Notes under the pieces: model-generated
Told to the model about the DNA's origin: nothing
Seen by the model: only the letters and a program-made list of their open reading frames with translations
Database searches by the model: none
Translations under genes and position numbers: made by a program
Shown: positions 9,380 through 18,509 of the stretch, piece by piece
How the letters are laid out: every line of letters begins with the position of its first letter
Position numbering within the stretch: the first letter of the stretch is position 1
Assembly (NCBI GenBank): GCA_963726085.1
Contig: CAVSAR010000001.1
Location: forward strand, 558,001 to 622,000
Direction of reading: 5' to 3'
Origin: ZC4RG30 sp963726085
Lineage (GTDB): Bacteria > Pseudomonadota > Gammaproteobacteria > Steroidobacterales > Steroidobacteraceae
DNA: 64,000 nt

Positions 9380-11532
9380 ATGACCACGGCACGAGCTGCG
9401 TACTTCACCGCGCTGGCCTGTCTTGCCCTGTGCGCCTGCCAGCGCGAGGGCGCGCCGACAACCGCCAAGGCTGCGGCACCGGCCCTCAAGCCAGCGGCTG
9501 TCAACGCGGCGCGCCTGCTGGCGGCGGATCGGGAACCCGGACAGTGGATGAGCCACGGCCGTACCTATGATGAGCAGCGCTACAGCCCGCTGCAGCAGAT
9601 CAACGCGCAGAACATTGGCGCACTGAAACTGGCGTGGCACCACGACCTGGATGCCATCGCGCGCGGTCAGTCCACCACTGCGCTGGTGATTGACGGCGTG
9701 ATGTACGTGACCATCGCCTGGAGCAAGGTGTTAGGCGCTCGACGCGGCGACCGGCAAGCTGCTGTGGACCTACGATCCGCAGGTGCCCGGCCAATGCGGG
9801 CGTCAAGGCCTGCTGCGACGTGGTCAATCGCGGCGTGGCCGCCTGGAAGGGCCGGATCTACGTCGGCACCCTCGACGGCCGCCTGGTGGCGCTGGACGCG
9901 AAGACCGGCAAGCCGGTCTGGGAAGTGCTGACCGTCGATCAAGAGCAAGCCGTACACGATCACCGGCGCGCCGCGCATCGTCGAACGGCAAGGTGATGAT
10001 CGGCAATGCCGGCGCGGAGTTCGGCGTGCGCGGCTACATCTCCGCCTACGACGCCGAGACCGGCAAGCAGCTGTGGCGCTTCTACACCGTGCCGGGCGAT
10101 CCGGCGCGATGGCCTTCGAAAACCGGAGGCCTGCAGACGCGCCGCCAAGACCTGGAACGGGCGAGTGGTGGAAGATGGGCGGCGGCGGCACGGTCTGGGA
10201 TTCCATCGCCTACGATCCGCAACTGGACCTGCTCTACATCGGCACCGGCAATGGCTCGCCCTGGAATCGCGCAAGCTGCGCTCCCGCGGCGGCGGCGACA
10301 ACCTGTACATCGCCTCCATCATCGCGGTGAAGCGCGACACCGGCCAGTACGTGTGGCACTACCAGACCACGCCCGGCGAAATCTGGGACTACGACGCCAC
10401 TGCACAGCTGATGCTGGCGGACCTGACGATCGACGGCCAGCCGCGCCAGGTGATCATGCAGGCCACCAAGAACGGCTTCTTCTATGTGCTGGATCGCGCC
10501 AACGGACAACTGATATCCGCCCAGGCATTCACCACGGTCAACTGGGCATCCGGGATTGACCTCAAGACCGGCAGGCCAATCGAGAACCCGCAGGCGCGCT
10601 ACGACGAGCGCGGCACGACGTTCAGCGCAACGCCGGGCGCCGCGGGCGGGCATTCCTGGCACGCCATGTCATACAGCCCAAAGACCGGACTGGTCTACAT
10701 TCCGGCACTGGACATGGGCATGGCGTACACCGCCCAGCCGCTGGATCTGGTCAGTCGTTTCAAGTTCAACATCGGCTACGACTTCGTGGCCGCCTCGCTA
10801 CCCCAGGACCCCGGCGTCAAGGCAGCGGCAAAGGCGGCCACCGTTGGCCGGTTGCTGGCATGGAACCCGGTGACCCAGCAGGCCGCATGGAGCGTGCACT
10901 ACTCGGCACCCTGGAACGGTGGCACGGTGGCCACGGCCGGCAACCTGGTATTCCAGGGCACCGCCATGGGTGAATTCGTGGCCTACCAGGCCGACACTGG
11001 CAGGAAACTGTGGTCCGCTGCCACCCAGGCCGGAATCACCGCGTCGCCGGTCACCTATGAAGTCGCGGGCAAGCAGTACGTGGCCATCGAGACCGGCTGG
11101 GGAGGTGCGTTTGCCATTTCTGCCGGGGAAATCGCGCTGGGCAAGCGCGCTGCCACCAATATGCCGCGAATGCTGGTCTACGCCCTGGACGGCAACGATA
11201 CCCTGCCGCCGGCCGCCGATCCGGCGGTCCTGCCCCTGAATCCGCCGGCCAGGTTCGGCGACGCGGCGACCATTGCCCGCGGCATGCGCATCTATCATCC
11301 CTACTGCTCCAACTGCCATGGGGATGCTGCCGTCAGCGGCAGCTTCATTCCCGACCTGCAGCACTCACCGGCACTGGCCGATGCAGCGGCCTGGGAGCGG
11401 ATCGTGCTCAAGGGCGAACGGAGTGCGCGGGGCATGGTGGGCTTTGCCGACGAGCTCAGCGCCACGGATGCCGAGGCGGTGCGTGCTTATGTGGTATCGA
11501 GGGCCCACGAGACGCTGGACGGGGCACACTGA
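9380..11532 (+). pseudogene. PQQ-dependent quinohaemoprotein alcohol dehydrogenase, interrupted by several frameshifts
   Basis: Periplasmic dehydrogenase oxidising alcohols with PQQ and passing electrons through a C-terminal haem c. The N-terminus has a lipoprotein-like signal (ALCAC). Family hallmarks are the vicinal Cys pair in VKACCDVVNRG (about 9,808-9,840), TGNGSPWNR, the IWDYDATAQLMLADL repeat, GGHSWHAMSYSPKTGLVYIP, and CSNCH for haem near the C-terminus. Frame changes are needed near 9,730, 9,793, 9,942, 9,985, several times in 10,105-10,160, and near 10,268; after that the frame is intact to the TGA at 11,532. Because each piece continues the family sequence exactly, base-calling indels are more likely than decay, but a true pseudogene cannot be excluded. 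Confidence 0.88.
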
Positions 11533-11602
11533 GGGGCTGTTTCACTGCGCCTCCCGGAAGCATAGACTAGCGGCCCTTTTTTCCCACTGACCGAGGTTTC
11601 GC

Positions 11603-12376
11603 ATGCGCCTTCAGATCGCTGTCCTCATTGCAGCCGTTGCTGCCCTGTCCGGCTGTGCCAAGGCCGCGCAGACTGCACCGCCCAAGACCGATGACGAAAA
11701 GGCGCTGTATGCCCTCGGGGTAATCATGTCGCGCAACGTCCAGACCTTCGAGTTCACGGACCAGGAACTGGCCATGGTATCCAGCGGCCTAGCCGATGGC
11801 GCCCGCGGCAAGTCGACCATGGATGACACGGCCATCCAGGCATTGATCCCGAAGCTGCAGGAATTGCAGACCAAGCGCATCGCCGCCGCCACCAAGCGCG
11901 AAAAGGATACCGGCGCGGCGTTCCTGGCCAAGGCTGCCACCGAGAAGGATGCCAAGAAGACCACCAGCGGCCTGGTGTACAAGTCAACGGCCGCCGGAAC
12001 CGGTGCCACCCCCAAGCCCGAAGACACGGTGAAAGTGCAATACGAAGGGCGTTTCGTGGATGGCAAGGTGTTCGACAGTTCGCGTGAACGCAACGAACCG
12101 GCAACATTTCCGCTCAACGGGGTGATCCCGTGCTGGACCGAGGCAGTGCAGCTGATGAAGGTCGGTGGCAAGGCCCATGTGGTCTGCCCGCCGGAGCTGG
12201 CCTATGGCGACGAGGGTCGTCCGCCGCAGATGCGCGGTGGCGCCACCCTGGTGTTTGACATCGAATTGCTGGATATCGTGGATCCGGCGGTGGCGGCAGC
12301 GGCAGCGGCAGCGGCTGGTGCAGCCCAAGGGCATCCGGCGGCTGGCGCACCCCCGGGACACCCGGCGACCAAGTAG
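11603..12376 (+). CDS. FKBP-type peptidyl-prolyl isomerase lipoprotein
   Basis: A 257-aa envelope foldase of the FkpA/Mip type, catalysing cis-trans isomerisation at prolines. The signal peptide ends in a lipobox, LSGC (Cys18), so it is probably membrane-anchored. Residues about 30-125 are the helical dimerisation region (GVIMSRNVQTFEFTDQELAM), and residues about 130-228 form the FKBP domain with VKVQYEGRFVDGKVFDSS and CPPELAYGDEG. The C-terminus is a low-complexity Ala/Pro/His/Gly tail. In FGV-PCW the usual VIPGW reads VIPCW, a Gly-to-Cys change beside the active-site Trp. Confidence 0.92.
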   Translation: MRLQIAVLIAAVAALSGCAKAAQTAPPKTDDEKALYALGVIMSRNVQTFEFTDQELAMVSSGLADGARGKSTMDDTAIQALIPKLQELQTKRIAAATKREKDTGAAFLAKAATEKDAKKTTSGLVYKSTAAGTGATPKPEDTVKVQYEGRFVDGKVFDSSRERNEPATFPLNGVIPCWTEAVQLMKVGGKAHVVCPPELAYGDEGRPPQMRGGATLVFDIELLDIVDPAVAAAAAAAAGAAQGHPAAGAPPGHPATK

Positions 12377-12390
12377 CAGAAAGTTTAAGT

Positions 12391-12414
12391 CGCCGCCTGA
12401 GAAATCAGGCGGCG
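12391..12414 (+). terminator. Strong GNRA-loop hairpin after the FKBP gene
   Basis: Perfect 10-bp stem (CGCCGCCTGA pairing with TCAGGCGGCG) closed by a GAAA tetraloop, 14 bp after the FKBP stop codon. No U-tract follows on either strand, so it may act as an mRNA-stabilising or Rho-assisted 3' end rather than a classical intrinsic terminator. Confidence 0.6.
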
Positions 12415-12418
12415 GCAA

Positions 12419-12617
12419 GCTCACCGAAGGAAGACACAGGGAGTACGGAACTAAAGATCCAGTAGACCAGTCATTCGGAGCTGACAGACTCGAATAATTG
12501 GCAAGGCGCTGTTCCTCAGCATTGATCCTTGTTTTGCTTTTGTCATGGATCGATCCTTGTTGTTCTTGACTCTTGAAACCCGTTGAGTCCGCCCCTCTGT
12601 GTCTTCGTCCGGTGAGC
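12419..12617. repeat. 199-bp segment bounded by imperfect terminal inverted repeats
   Basis: The left end (12,419-12,439) and the reverse complement of the right end (12,617-12,597) agree at 19 of 21 positions, both beginning GCTCACCG and containing GAAGACACAG; weaker similarity extends to about 30 bp. The interior looks less GC-rich than the surrounding genes. It lies in the only sizeable gene-free gap of this part, 12,377-12,757. No target-site duplication is obvious. It could be a miniature mobile element, a folded RNA, or a chance palindrome. Apart from this segment, the hairpin at 12,391 and a weak 31-codon reading frame, I see nothing in the gap. Confidence 0.45.
12451..12546 (-). CDS. 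Possible 31-aa small protein inside the inverted-repeat segment
   Basis: An ATG at 12,546 is preceded at a 7-nt distance by AAGGA, a well-placed ribosome binding site, and the frame runs to TAG at 12,451. The predicted peptide starts MTKAKQGSMLRNSALP and is basic. I recognise no family. A frame this short arises easily by chance; the RBS is the only positive evidence. Confidence 0.18.
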   Translation of the reverse strand: MTKAKQGSMLRNSALPIIRVCQLRMTGLLDL

Positions 12618-12757
12618 CTGTCGCCGATTGGATACATCAGAGCACCGTTCGCGCCCTGCAAGTGCCGCAACCCTGATCGCGCATTCCGAGTTCCGGCGTA
12701 TCGAATCGCGCGTGTCGAATCTCCCGGCACCCACCCCGGTGCAGATAAAGGTCTGAT

Positions 12758-13423
12758 TCAGACCACCCGCCAGCATCGGCACGAAGGACACGGCGCCCAG
12801 CACCTCGCGGTGCAGGCCGTTTTCGCGCCGCGTGAATCCGCAGCAGCTGCTGCTGGCCCTCCGGGACCCACAGGCACGATCAGCCGCCCGCCGGGCGCGA
12901 GCTGCTGCGATCAGCGACTCGGGCAAGCGACAACGGAGCGGCCGCGACCAGGATTCCGTCAAATGGCGCCAGGGTCGGCCAGCCCTTCATTCCGTCGCCG
13001 TGCTTGAGGCGACATTGCGTATCTGCAGTTCCTTCAGGCTCTGCTTGGCGCGCTCCACCAGCGGCTCGACTCGCTCGACGCGTAGACCGTCTCGACGAAC
13101 GGGAGCAGCATCGCGGTCTGGTAGCCACAGCCGAAGCCGATTTCCAGCACCTTGCCCAGCGCGCCGCCGGCCAGCAGCGCCTCGGTCATGCGCGCGACGA
13201 TATACGGCTGCGAGATCGTCTGGCCCCAACCGATGGGCAGTGCAGTGTTCTCATAGGCACGGCTGGACAGCGCCTCGTCGACGAAAATATGCCGTGGCAG
13301 ATTGCGGATCCGCTCCAGCACCCGCGCATCGACGATCCCCTGTTCACGCAGACTCTGCACCAGGCGGTCGCGGGTGCGCGCCGAGGTCATGCCAATACCG
13401 GCGTGGTTGTTGGTCGCGCTCAT
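12758..13423 (-). pseudogene. pcm: Protein-L-isoaspartate O-methyltransferase, frameshifted
   Basis: Repairs isoaspartyl residues in aged proteins using S-adenosylmethionine. The N-terminal part is intact (TSARTRDRLVQSLREQGI, NLPRHIFVDEALSSRAYEN, ALPIGWGQTISQPYIVARMT) and reaches the SAM-binding motif VLEIGFGCGYQTAML, in which the usual GTGSGY is GFGCGY. Downstream, VERVEPLVERAKQSLKELQI, GWPTLAPFDGILVAAAP and VSFVPMLAGG lie in different frames, so several single-base shifts fall between about 13,085 and 12,770. The inferred end at 12,758 gives about 221 codons, normal for Pcm. It overlaps surE by 4 bp (ATGA), the standard surE-pcm pairing. Sequence error is the likeliest cause. Confidence 0.86.
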
Positions 13424-14182
13424 GCCAGGGGACGCAGCCATTGCGCAATGGTCGGCAGCATGGCGGTGGCGCGTGAGGTCGGTCTGCAGGGGTGTCACGG
13501 ACACGTAGCCGCTGGCGATGGCGTCGAAATCCGTCCCCTCGCCCGCGTCCTGGCCATCGCCGGACGGACCAATCCAGTACATGCGCCGCCCCTTGCGGAT
13601 CGTCGACCGGAACGATGGGCTTGGAGCGATGCCGCCCACCCAGGCGCGTGGCCTTGATGCCGCGCAACTCGTTGAACGGCACGTCCGGTATGTTGACGTT
13701 GAGCGTGAAGCCCCGTTCCAGCGGCTGTTCGAGCAACCGCCCGACCAGCGCGTTTGGCGACCCTGCGCGGCCGTATCGAAGTGGCGGCCACTGCCCGGCT
13801 CCATGCACAGCGAGAACGCCATGGTGGGCAGGCCGAGGAACCGGCCTTCTATGGCCGCAGCCACCGTGCCGGAATAAAGCGTGTCGTCGCCAAGGTTGGC
13901 GCCATCGTTGATGCCGGAGCACACCAGGTCGAATTCGGAATTGAAATATCCGGAGATCGCGATGTGCACGCAGTCGGTGGGCGTGCCGCCGCTGACATAG
14001 TGCACGCCCGGCTCTGCCTCGAACACCCGCAGCGGCACATCGAGTGTCAGGGAGTTGCTGGCGCCACTGCGATTGCGATCCGGAGCGACAATGGTCGTCC
14101 TGGCCAGGGTGGCCAAGGCTAAGTTTAGTTTGCGAATCCCTTCGGCAAGGTAACCATCATCGTTGCTGACGAGAATTTGCAT
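13420..14182 (-). pseudogene. surE: 5'/3'-nucleotidase SurE, frameshifted
   Basis: Metal-dependent nucleoside monophosphate phosphatase. The first two thirds are intact: MQILVSNDDGYLAEGI with the metal-binding Asp pair, VVAPDRNRSGASNSLT-like TIVAPDRNRSGASNSLT, and CSGINDGANLGDDTLYSGTV. Then the frame changes near 13,755 (VGRLLEQPLERGFTLNVNIP continues in another frame), back near 13,590 (TDFDAIASGYVSVTPLQTDL), and once more near 13,458, before LPTIAQWLRPLA and TGA at 13,420. Corrected length is about 253 aa, normal for SurE. An uncorrected reading appears as a SurE-Pcm fusion, which is an artefact of these shifts. Confidence 0.87.
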
Positions 14183-14249
14183 GAGATCTGCGGTCGGATT
14201 CAAGGCGCGCAATATACTAGAAGCGGTCCCTGCTTGCGGTGCAGAACGA

Positions 14250-14818
14250 ATGGACGAGCTCGATCGGCAGCTGTTTCGACAGGCCATGCGCGGCGTGCGG
14301 CGCTGCATGTCGGACGCGACTGCCGGTGCGGGCCGACGCCCGGCCCAGGCGCAAAGGCGCGCTTCAGCCGTGCGGAACACGGCGGCGGTGCTGGAGGAGA
14401 GCATGGCCGCGGAACCTGCCCGCGCTGGACCCGGTGGCCGAAACCGGCGATGCGCTGCTGTTCCGGCGCGCGGCAGTCAGCCAGACGATTTTCCGGCAAC
14501 TGCGTCGCGGCCACTTCGGGTGGACGGGGAGATCGACCTGCACGGCCTGACGGCGGTGATGGTCGGTACCGGCACTGCGTTCGTTCCTGCCGACGCGCTG
14601 CATCATGTGCACGCGTGGTGCGCGTCATCCATGGCAAGGGCCTGAGGTCCGGCAATCGCGGCCCCGTGGTTAAGCTGGTGGCCAGCGACTACCTGCGCCG
14701 GGTCGCTGCGGTGCTGGCCTTCGCCAGTGCACGGGAAGTGGACGGCGGATCCGGGGCGATCCTGGTGCTGCTGGCGCGCAAGTCCCGGGCGGTCCGTCCG
14801 CGCAGATCACGAACCTGA
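14250..14818 (+). pseudogene. Smr-domain protein, frameshifted
   Basis: Small MutS-related (Smr) domain protein; some members are nucleases acting on DNA or colliding-ribosome mRNAs, but the role here is unknown. The conserved pieces DGEIDLHGLT (about 14,523-14,553) and RVIHGKGLRSGNRGPVVK followed by FASAREVDGGSGAILVLL are in different frames, and the N-terminal half (DELDRQLFRQAMRGVR, ALLFRRAAVSQTIFRQLRRG) needs further shifts. A TATACT -10-like sequence lies at 14,213-14,218. It converges on ispF, overlapping its 3' end by 12 bp. Confidence 0.75.
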
Positions 14819-15307
14819 AGCTCGCGACCCCGGGGTTGATCGCAGCACCACCGCCTGCGCGGCCAGTCCCTCGCCGCGGCCGATGAAGCCCAGTTTCTCG
14901 GTGGTCGTCGCCTTGAGATTCACGCAGCGCGGGTTCACCCCCAGCAGCGCGCGACTTGCTGCAGTCATCTCGCGGACCGCGCGTATCCGGGGCCGCTGCG
15001 CGATCAGGGTCAGATCGGCGTTGACCACCTGCCAGCCATCGCGGCGCCAGCACGCCGATGGCGTGGTGATGAACTGGCCACTGTCGGCACCGCGCCAGCG
15101 CGCATCGGAGTCCGGAAAATGCTGACCGATGTCCCCGAGCCCGCGGCACCCAGCAGCGCGTCGCACAGCGCGTGCAGCAGCACGTCGCCATCCGAATGCG
15201 CGACCACGCCACGCTCGCACGCCACCGGCACCCCGCCCAGCATGACGCTGTTGCCCGGGCCGAAGGCATGGACATCGAACCCATTCCCACCCGCAGTTCA
15301 TGGTCAT
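14807..15307 (-). pseudogene. ispF: 2-C-methyl-D-erythritol 2,4-cyclodiphosphate synthase, frameshifted
   Basis: Forms the cyclodiphosphate in the MEP isoprenoid pathway. RVGMGFDVHAF with its zinc-binding Asp and His can be read only if one T is restored near 15,277; PVACERGVVAHSDGDVLLHA, GLGDIGQHFPDSDARWRGAD and VNADLTLIAQRPRI, NLKATTTEKLGFIGRGEGLA-like parts follow with shifts near 15,143 and two compensating ones in about 15,020-15,060. Restored length is about 166 aa. It overlaps ispD by 4 bp (ATGA). IspF is essential in bacteria using this pathway, so these are most likely sequence errors. Confidence 0.88.
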
Positions 15308-16019
15308 GGTTCCCCGCGTGGCGATTCCCCGGCCCAGCATGAACTCGGCCGCGCCAGATCCCCGGCTGGTGATCTTCAGATTCGCAGGGACTGCCGCGCA
15401 CCAGCCTGGGCTGGCAGACCCAGCCACTCCACGGCCTGTGACTCATCCGTGGGTATGCGACCGGCGCTGTTGGCCGCGGCAAGCGCGGAGCGCAGGATCG
15501 CCGAAGCGAAACATCTGTGGGGTCAGCGCGCGCCACAGTGTCGCGCGGTGCCTCGGTACGGGTTGTCCGGCGGCTCGCTGCGCTTGATCGTGTCTGCCAC
15601 TGGCACGGCAAGCAGCGCACCGCACCTCCTCGGCGGTAACCGAATCGAGCAGCGCATCGATCTCCGCGGCCGATACGCAGGGACGCGCCGCGTCGTGCAC
15701 CAGCACCCAATCGGAATCCTCGGCCGGCAGCCCCTGCAGCGCCAACCGTACGGAGTCACCACGTTCCTTGCCACCGCTGACTGTGCTCACGCGCGGGTGG
15801 CGCGACAGCGCCAGGTGCTCGAACCAGCGATCCTCGGGGGAAATGGCCACGACAATGGCGCGGCACCGCTCGTCGGCCAGAAAAGGCGCCAAGGACCATT
15901 CAACGAGATTGCGACCTGCCAGGGGTATGATATTGCTTGGGCAGGTCGCCGCCGAAGCGCCGGCCACCGCCGGCGGCAGGCACGACCAGCCAGTAGCGGA
16001 TCGCTGCATTGACGCTCAC
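15304..16019 (-). pseudogene. ispD: 2-C-methyl-D-erythritol 4-phosphate cytidylyltransferase, frameshifted
   Basis: Third step of the MEP pathway, joining CTP and MEP. A GTG start at 16,019 gives YWLVVPAAGGGRRFGGDLPK, the CTP-binding N-terminus; an extra base near 15,938 then shifts to PLAGRNLVEWSLAPFL and on through DWVLVHDAARPCVS, the conserved metal/substrate loop. Further shifts are needed near 15,620, 15,560 and 15,480, where ATLWRALTPQMFRFGDPALR and ALAAANSAGRIPTDESQAVEWLG-like sequence resume. The end at 15,304 and the overlap with ispF follow the conserved gene order. Corrected length is about 238 aa. Confidence 0.87.
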
Positions 16020-16025
16020 CGTGGT

Positions 16026-16361
16026 TCAGCGGGCAGCAGTGCGGACGGCATTCCCGGTTGCCGGCTGCACCGGTGCGGGTACGGCCGACGCCGGCACGAC
16101 CTGGTAGTAGGTTTCATTGCCGGCGATCATTCCCAGCTCGCTGCGCGCGCTCTTCCTCCAGCGCACCAAAACCCTGCTTCAGGTCGCGGACCTCGGCGGC
16201 CAGCTGGCTGGTTGCGAAGCGCCGAGGCGCTCGTTCTCAGCGTGCTGCGTCGCCACGCTGCTGCGCAACTGCAGGACTTCCCGGGCGCCGTCGGGCGACA
16301 GCCAGATGCGATAGTTGAGGACCAGCACCAGCGCAGAAAGGATGGCGACGAACCATTTCAT
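16026..16361 (-). pseudogene. ftsB: Cell division protein FtsB, frameshifted
   Basis: Bitopic inner-membrane protein of the FtsQLB divisome complex, about 111 aa when repaired. The N-terminus MKWFVAILSALVLVLNYRIW is the single membrane segment, followed by a coiled-coil region (VLQLRSSVATQHAENERL). The continuation (LAAEVRDLKQGFGALEERA, then SELGMIAGNETYYQVV) lies in other frames because of an extra base near 16,213 and another change near 16,155. GMI.GNETYYQV is the conserved FtsB C-terminal motif. The order eno-ftsB-ispD is conserved in gammaproteobacteria. Confidence 0.86.
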
Positions 16362-16380
16362 GCCGTGCAGCCTATATGCC

Positions 16381-17678
16381 CTAGCGCGAAAGGTGAATGC
16401 CCCGCGTCCGGCGTACCTGGCCGCCGAGCCCAGCAGTTCCTCGATGCTCAGCAGCTGGTTGTACTTGGCGACCCGATCCGAACGCGACATGGAACCGGTC
16501 TTGATCTGCGTGGCGGCGGTGGCGACGGCAATGTCGGCGATGCTGCAGTCCTCGGTTTCACCTGAACGGTGCGAGACGATCGAGGCGTAATTGGCGCCCT
16601 CGGCCATCTCGATGGCCGCCAGCGTCTCGCTCAAGGTACCGATCTGGTTGACCTTGATCAGGATGGCGTTGGCGACGTGCCGCTCGATTCCCTGCGCGAG
16701 AATCTTCGTGTTGGTGACGAACAGGTCATCGCCCACCAGCTGCAACTTCCCGCCCAGCGCCCGGGTCAGCTGGGCCCAGCCGTCCCAATCCCCTTCGCTC
16801 ATGCCGTCCTCGATCGTGATGATCGGATAGCGCGCCACCAGACCGGACAGGTAGTCGACGAACCCGGCCGAATCGAAACTGCGACCCTCGCCTTCCAGGT
16901 GATAGCGACCGCCCTTGTAGAACTCGCTGCTGGCCACATCCATGCCCAGATAGATGTCCTGTCCGACCCGGTAGCCGGCGCGCTCGATCGCCTCGATGAT
17001 GGTTTCCAGCGCGGCCTCGTTGCTCGGCAGGTTGGGTGCGAACCCGCCCTCATCGCCCACCGCGGTGGTCAGGCCGCGGTCATGCAGGATTTTCTTGAGC
17101 GTGTGGAAGATCTCGGCGCCATAGCGCAGCGCCTCGGAAAGGCTGGGCGCGCCCACCGGCAGGATCATGAATTCCTGCACGTCGAGGCTGTTGTCCGCGT
17201 GCGCGCCGCCATTGATGATGTTCATCATCGGCACCGGCAGCACCGGCTGTTGGTCGCGGCGCGTCCCGAGCGTGGCCAGGTGGCGGAACAGGGGCTGCCT
17301 GGCATCGGCCGCCGCAGCCTGCGCATTGGCCAGGGACACCGCCAGCAACGCATTGGCGCCGAGGCGACCCTTGTTGTCGGTGCCGTCCAGTTCAATCATC
17401 CGCTGGTCGACGGCATGCTGATCGGCCGCCTCCAGGCCCAGGACCGCGGCCTTGAGTTCCTTGCGCACGTGCCCGACTGCCTTGAGCACGCCCTTGCCCA
17501 GGTACCGGGTCTTGTCCCCATCGCGCAGTTCCACGGCCTCGCGCGTGCCGGTGGATGCACCCGAGGGCACCGCCGCGCGCCCCATGGCCCCCGACGACAG
17601 GAATACTTCGGCCTCCACGGTAGGGTTGCCGCGCGAATCGATCACTTCGCGGCCCTTCACATCGACAATCCGGGTCAT
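16381..17678 (-). CDS. eno: Enolase (single-base frameshift at the extreme 3' end)
   Basis: Converts 2-phosphoglycerate to phosphoenolpyruvate and is also a degradosome component in many proteobacteria. The body is intact: SRGNPTVEAEV, GGAHADNSLDVQEFMILPVG, the metal site TIEDGMSEGDWDGW and GDDLFVTNTKIL, and the signature LIKVNQIGTLSETL with SHRSGETED. As written the frame runs past the normal end into ftsB; restoring one base near 16,400 gives a TAG at 16,381 and 432 aa, the standard length. The apparent enolase-FtsB fusion is therefore rejected. kdsA ends 3 bp upstream. Confidence 0.95.
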
Positions 17679-17681
17679 GCT

Positions 17682-18509
17682 TCAGCCTTCCTCGTAGGGT
17701 CTGGATTTCACGGTTCGGTCCAGCTCGCACAGCAGCGTCAACAGCGACTCCATGCGCGCCAGTGGCCAGGCGTTGGGTCCGTCCGACAGCGCCTTGGCCG
17801 GATCCGGGTGGGTTTCCATGAACACCCCGGCCACGCCAACGGCAACCGCCGCGCGCGCCAGTACCGGCACGAATTCGCGTTGGCCGCCGGAGGAACTGCC
17901 CTGTCCGCCCGGCAGCTGCACGGAATGAGTGGCGTCGAAAATCACCGGGCAGCCGGTGCCGCGCATCACTGCCAGCGAGCGCATGTCGGCGACCAGGTTG
18001 TTGTAGCCGAAGCTAAAGCCGCGTTCACAGACCATGATGTCCTGGTTGCCGGTGGCACGGGCCTTGTCCACCACGTTCTGCATTTCCCAGGGCGACAGGA
18101 ACTGGCCCTTCTTGATGTTGACCGGCTTGCCGGCCGCCGCCACAGCCTGGATAAAATTGGTCTGGCGGCATAGGAACGCCGGTGTCTGCAGCACGTCGAC
18201 CACCGCGGCCACCGCATCGAACGGGGTGTCTTCATGCACGTCCGTCAGCACCGGCACGCCGAACTTGCTGCGCACGCCCTCCAGGATCGCCAGGCCCGCA
18301 TCGATTCCGGGCCCGCGAAAACTCTTTGCCGACGAGCGGTTGGCCTTGTCGAACGAGGCCTTGAACACGTAGTTGATGCCCAGGCGCGTGGTCAGTTCCA
18401 GCATGTGGCCGGCAACGTGCTCGACCAGGTCGCGGCTCTCGATGACGCACGGCCCGGCGATCAGCAGCAAGGGTTGGTCGTTGCCGACCGGCTTGCCGGA
18501 AAACTTCAC
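17682..18509 (-). CDS. kdsA: 3-deoxy-D-manno-octulosonate 8-phosphate synthase
   Basis: Condenses arabinose 5-phosphate with phosphoenolpyruvate to make Kdo-8-phosphate for the LPS inner core; 275 aa, usual length. Visible motifs include LLIAGPCVIES, FKASFDKANRSS, GVPVLTDVHED, NIKKGQFLSPWEM and VIFDATHSVQLPGGQ. The start is GTG at 18,509, overlapping the pyrG stop by 4 bp (GTGA); no ATG fits. Placement between pyrG and eno follows the conserved gammaproteobacterial order. Confidence 0.96.
   Translation of the reverse strand: MKFSGKPVGNDQPLLLIAGPCVIESRDLVEHVAGHMLELTTRLGINYVFKASFDKANRSSAKSFRGPGIDAGLAILEGVRSKFGVPVLTDVHEDTPFDAVAAVVDVLQTPAFLCRQTNFIQAVAAAGKPVNIKKGQFLSPWEMQNVVDKARATGNQDIMVCERGFSFGYNNLVADMRSLAVMRGTGCPVIFDATHSVQLPGGQGSSSGGQREFVPVLARAAVAVGVAGVFMETHPDPAKALSDGPNAWPLARMESLLTLLCELDRTVKSRPYEEG

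Noticed and set aside
9380..11532. A true ancient pseudogene of the PQQ dehydrogenase
   Set aside because: Not preferred: no internal stop within fragments, motif residues intact, and indels shared with nearby essential genes suggest sequencing error; labelled broken because the given sequence cannot encode it.
12420..12560. CsrA/RsmA-sequestering RNA suggested by several GGA motifs
   Set aside because: GGA triplets are expected often by chance in this composition, and no repeated hairpin-loop presentation is visible.
13034..14404. Apparent SurE-Pcm fusion protein
   Set aside because: It arises from frameshifts; the restored surE stop overlaps a pcm ATG in the standard ATGA arrangement.
16179..17678. 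Apparent enolase-FtsB fusion protein
   Set aside because: One missing base near 16,400 removes the enolase stop; restoring it gives the normal 432-aa enolase and a separate ftsB.
16569..18173. Long plus-strand reading frame (534 codons) opposite eno and kdsA
   Set aside because: Antisense shadow of two conserved genes; His/Gln/Arg-rich composition typical of reverse-frame translation.
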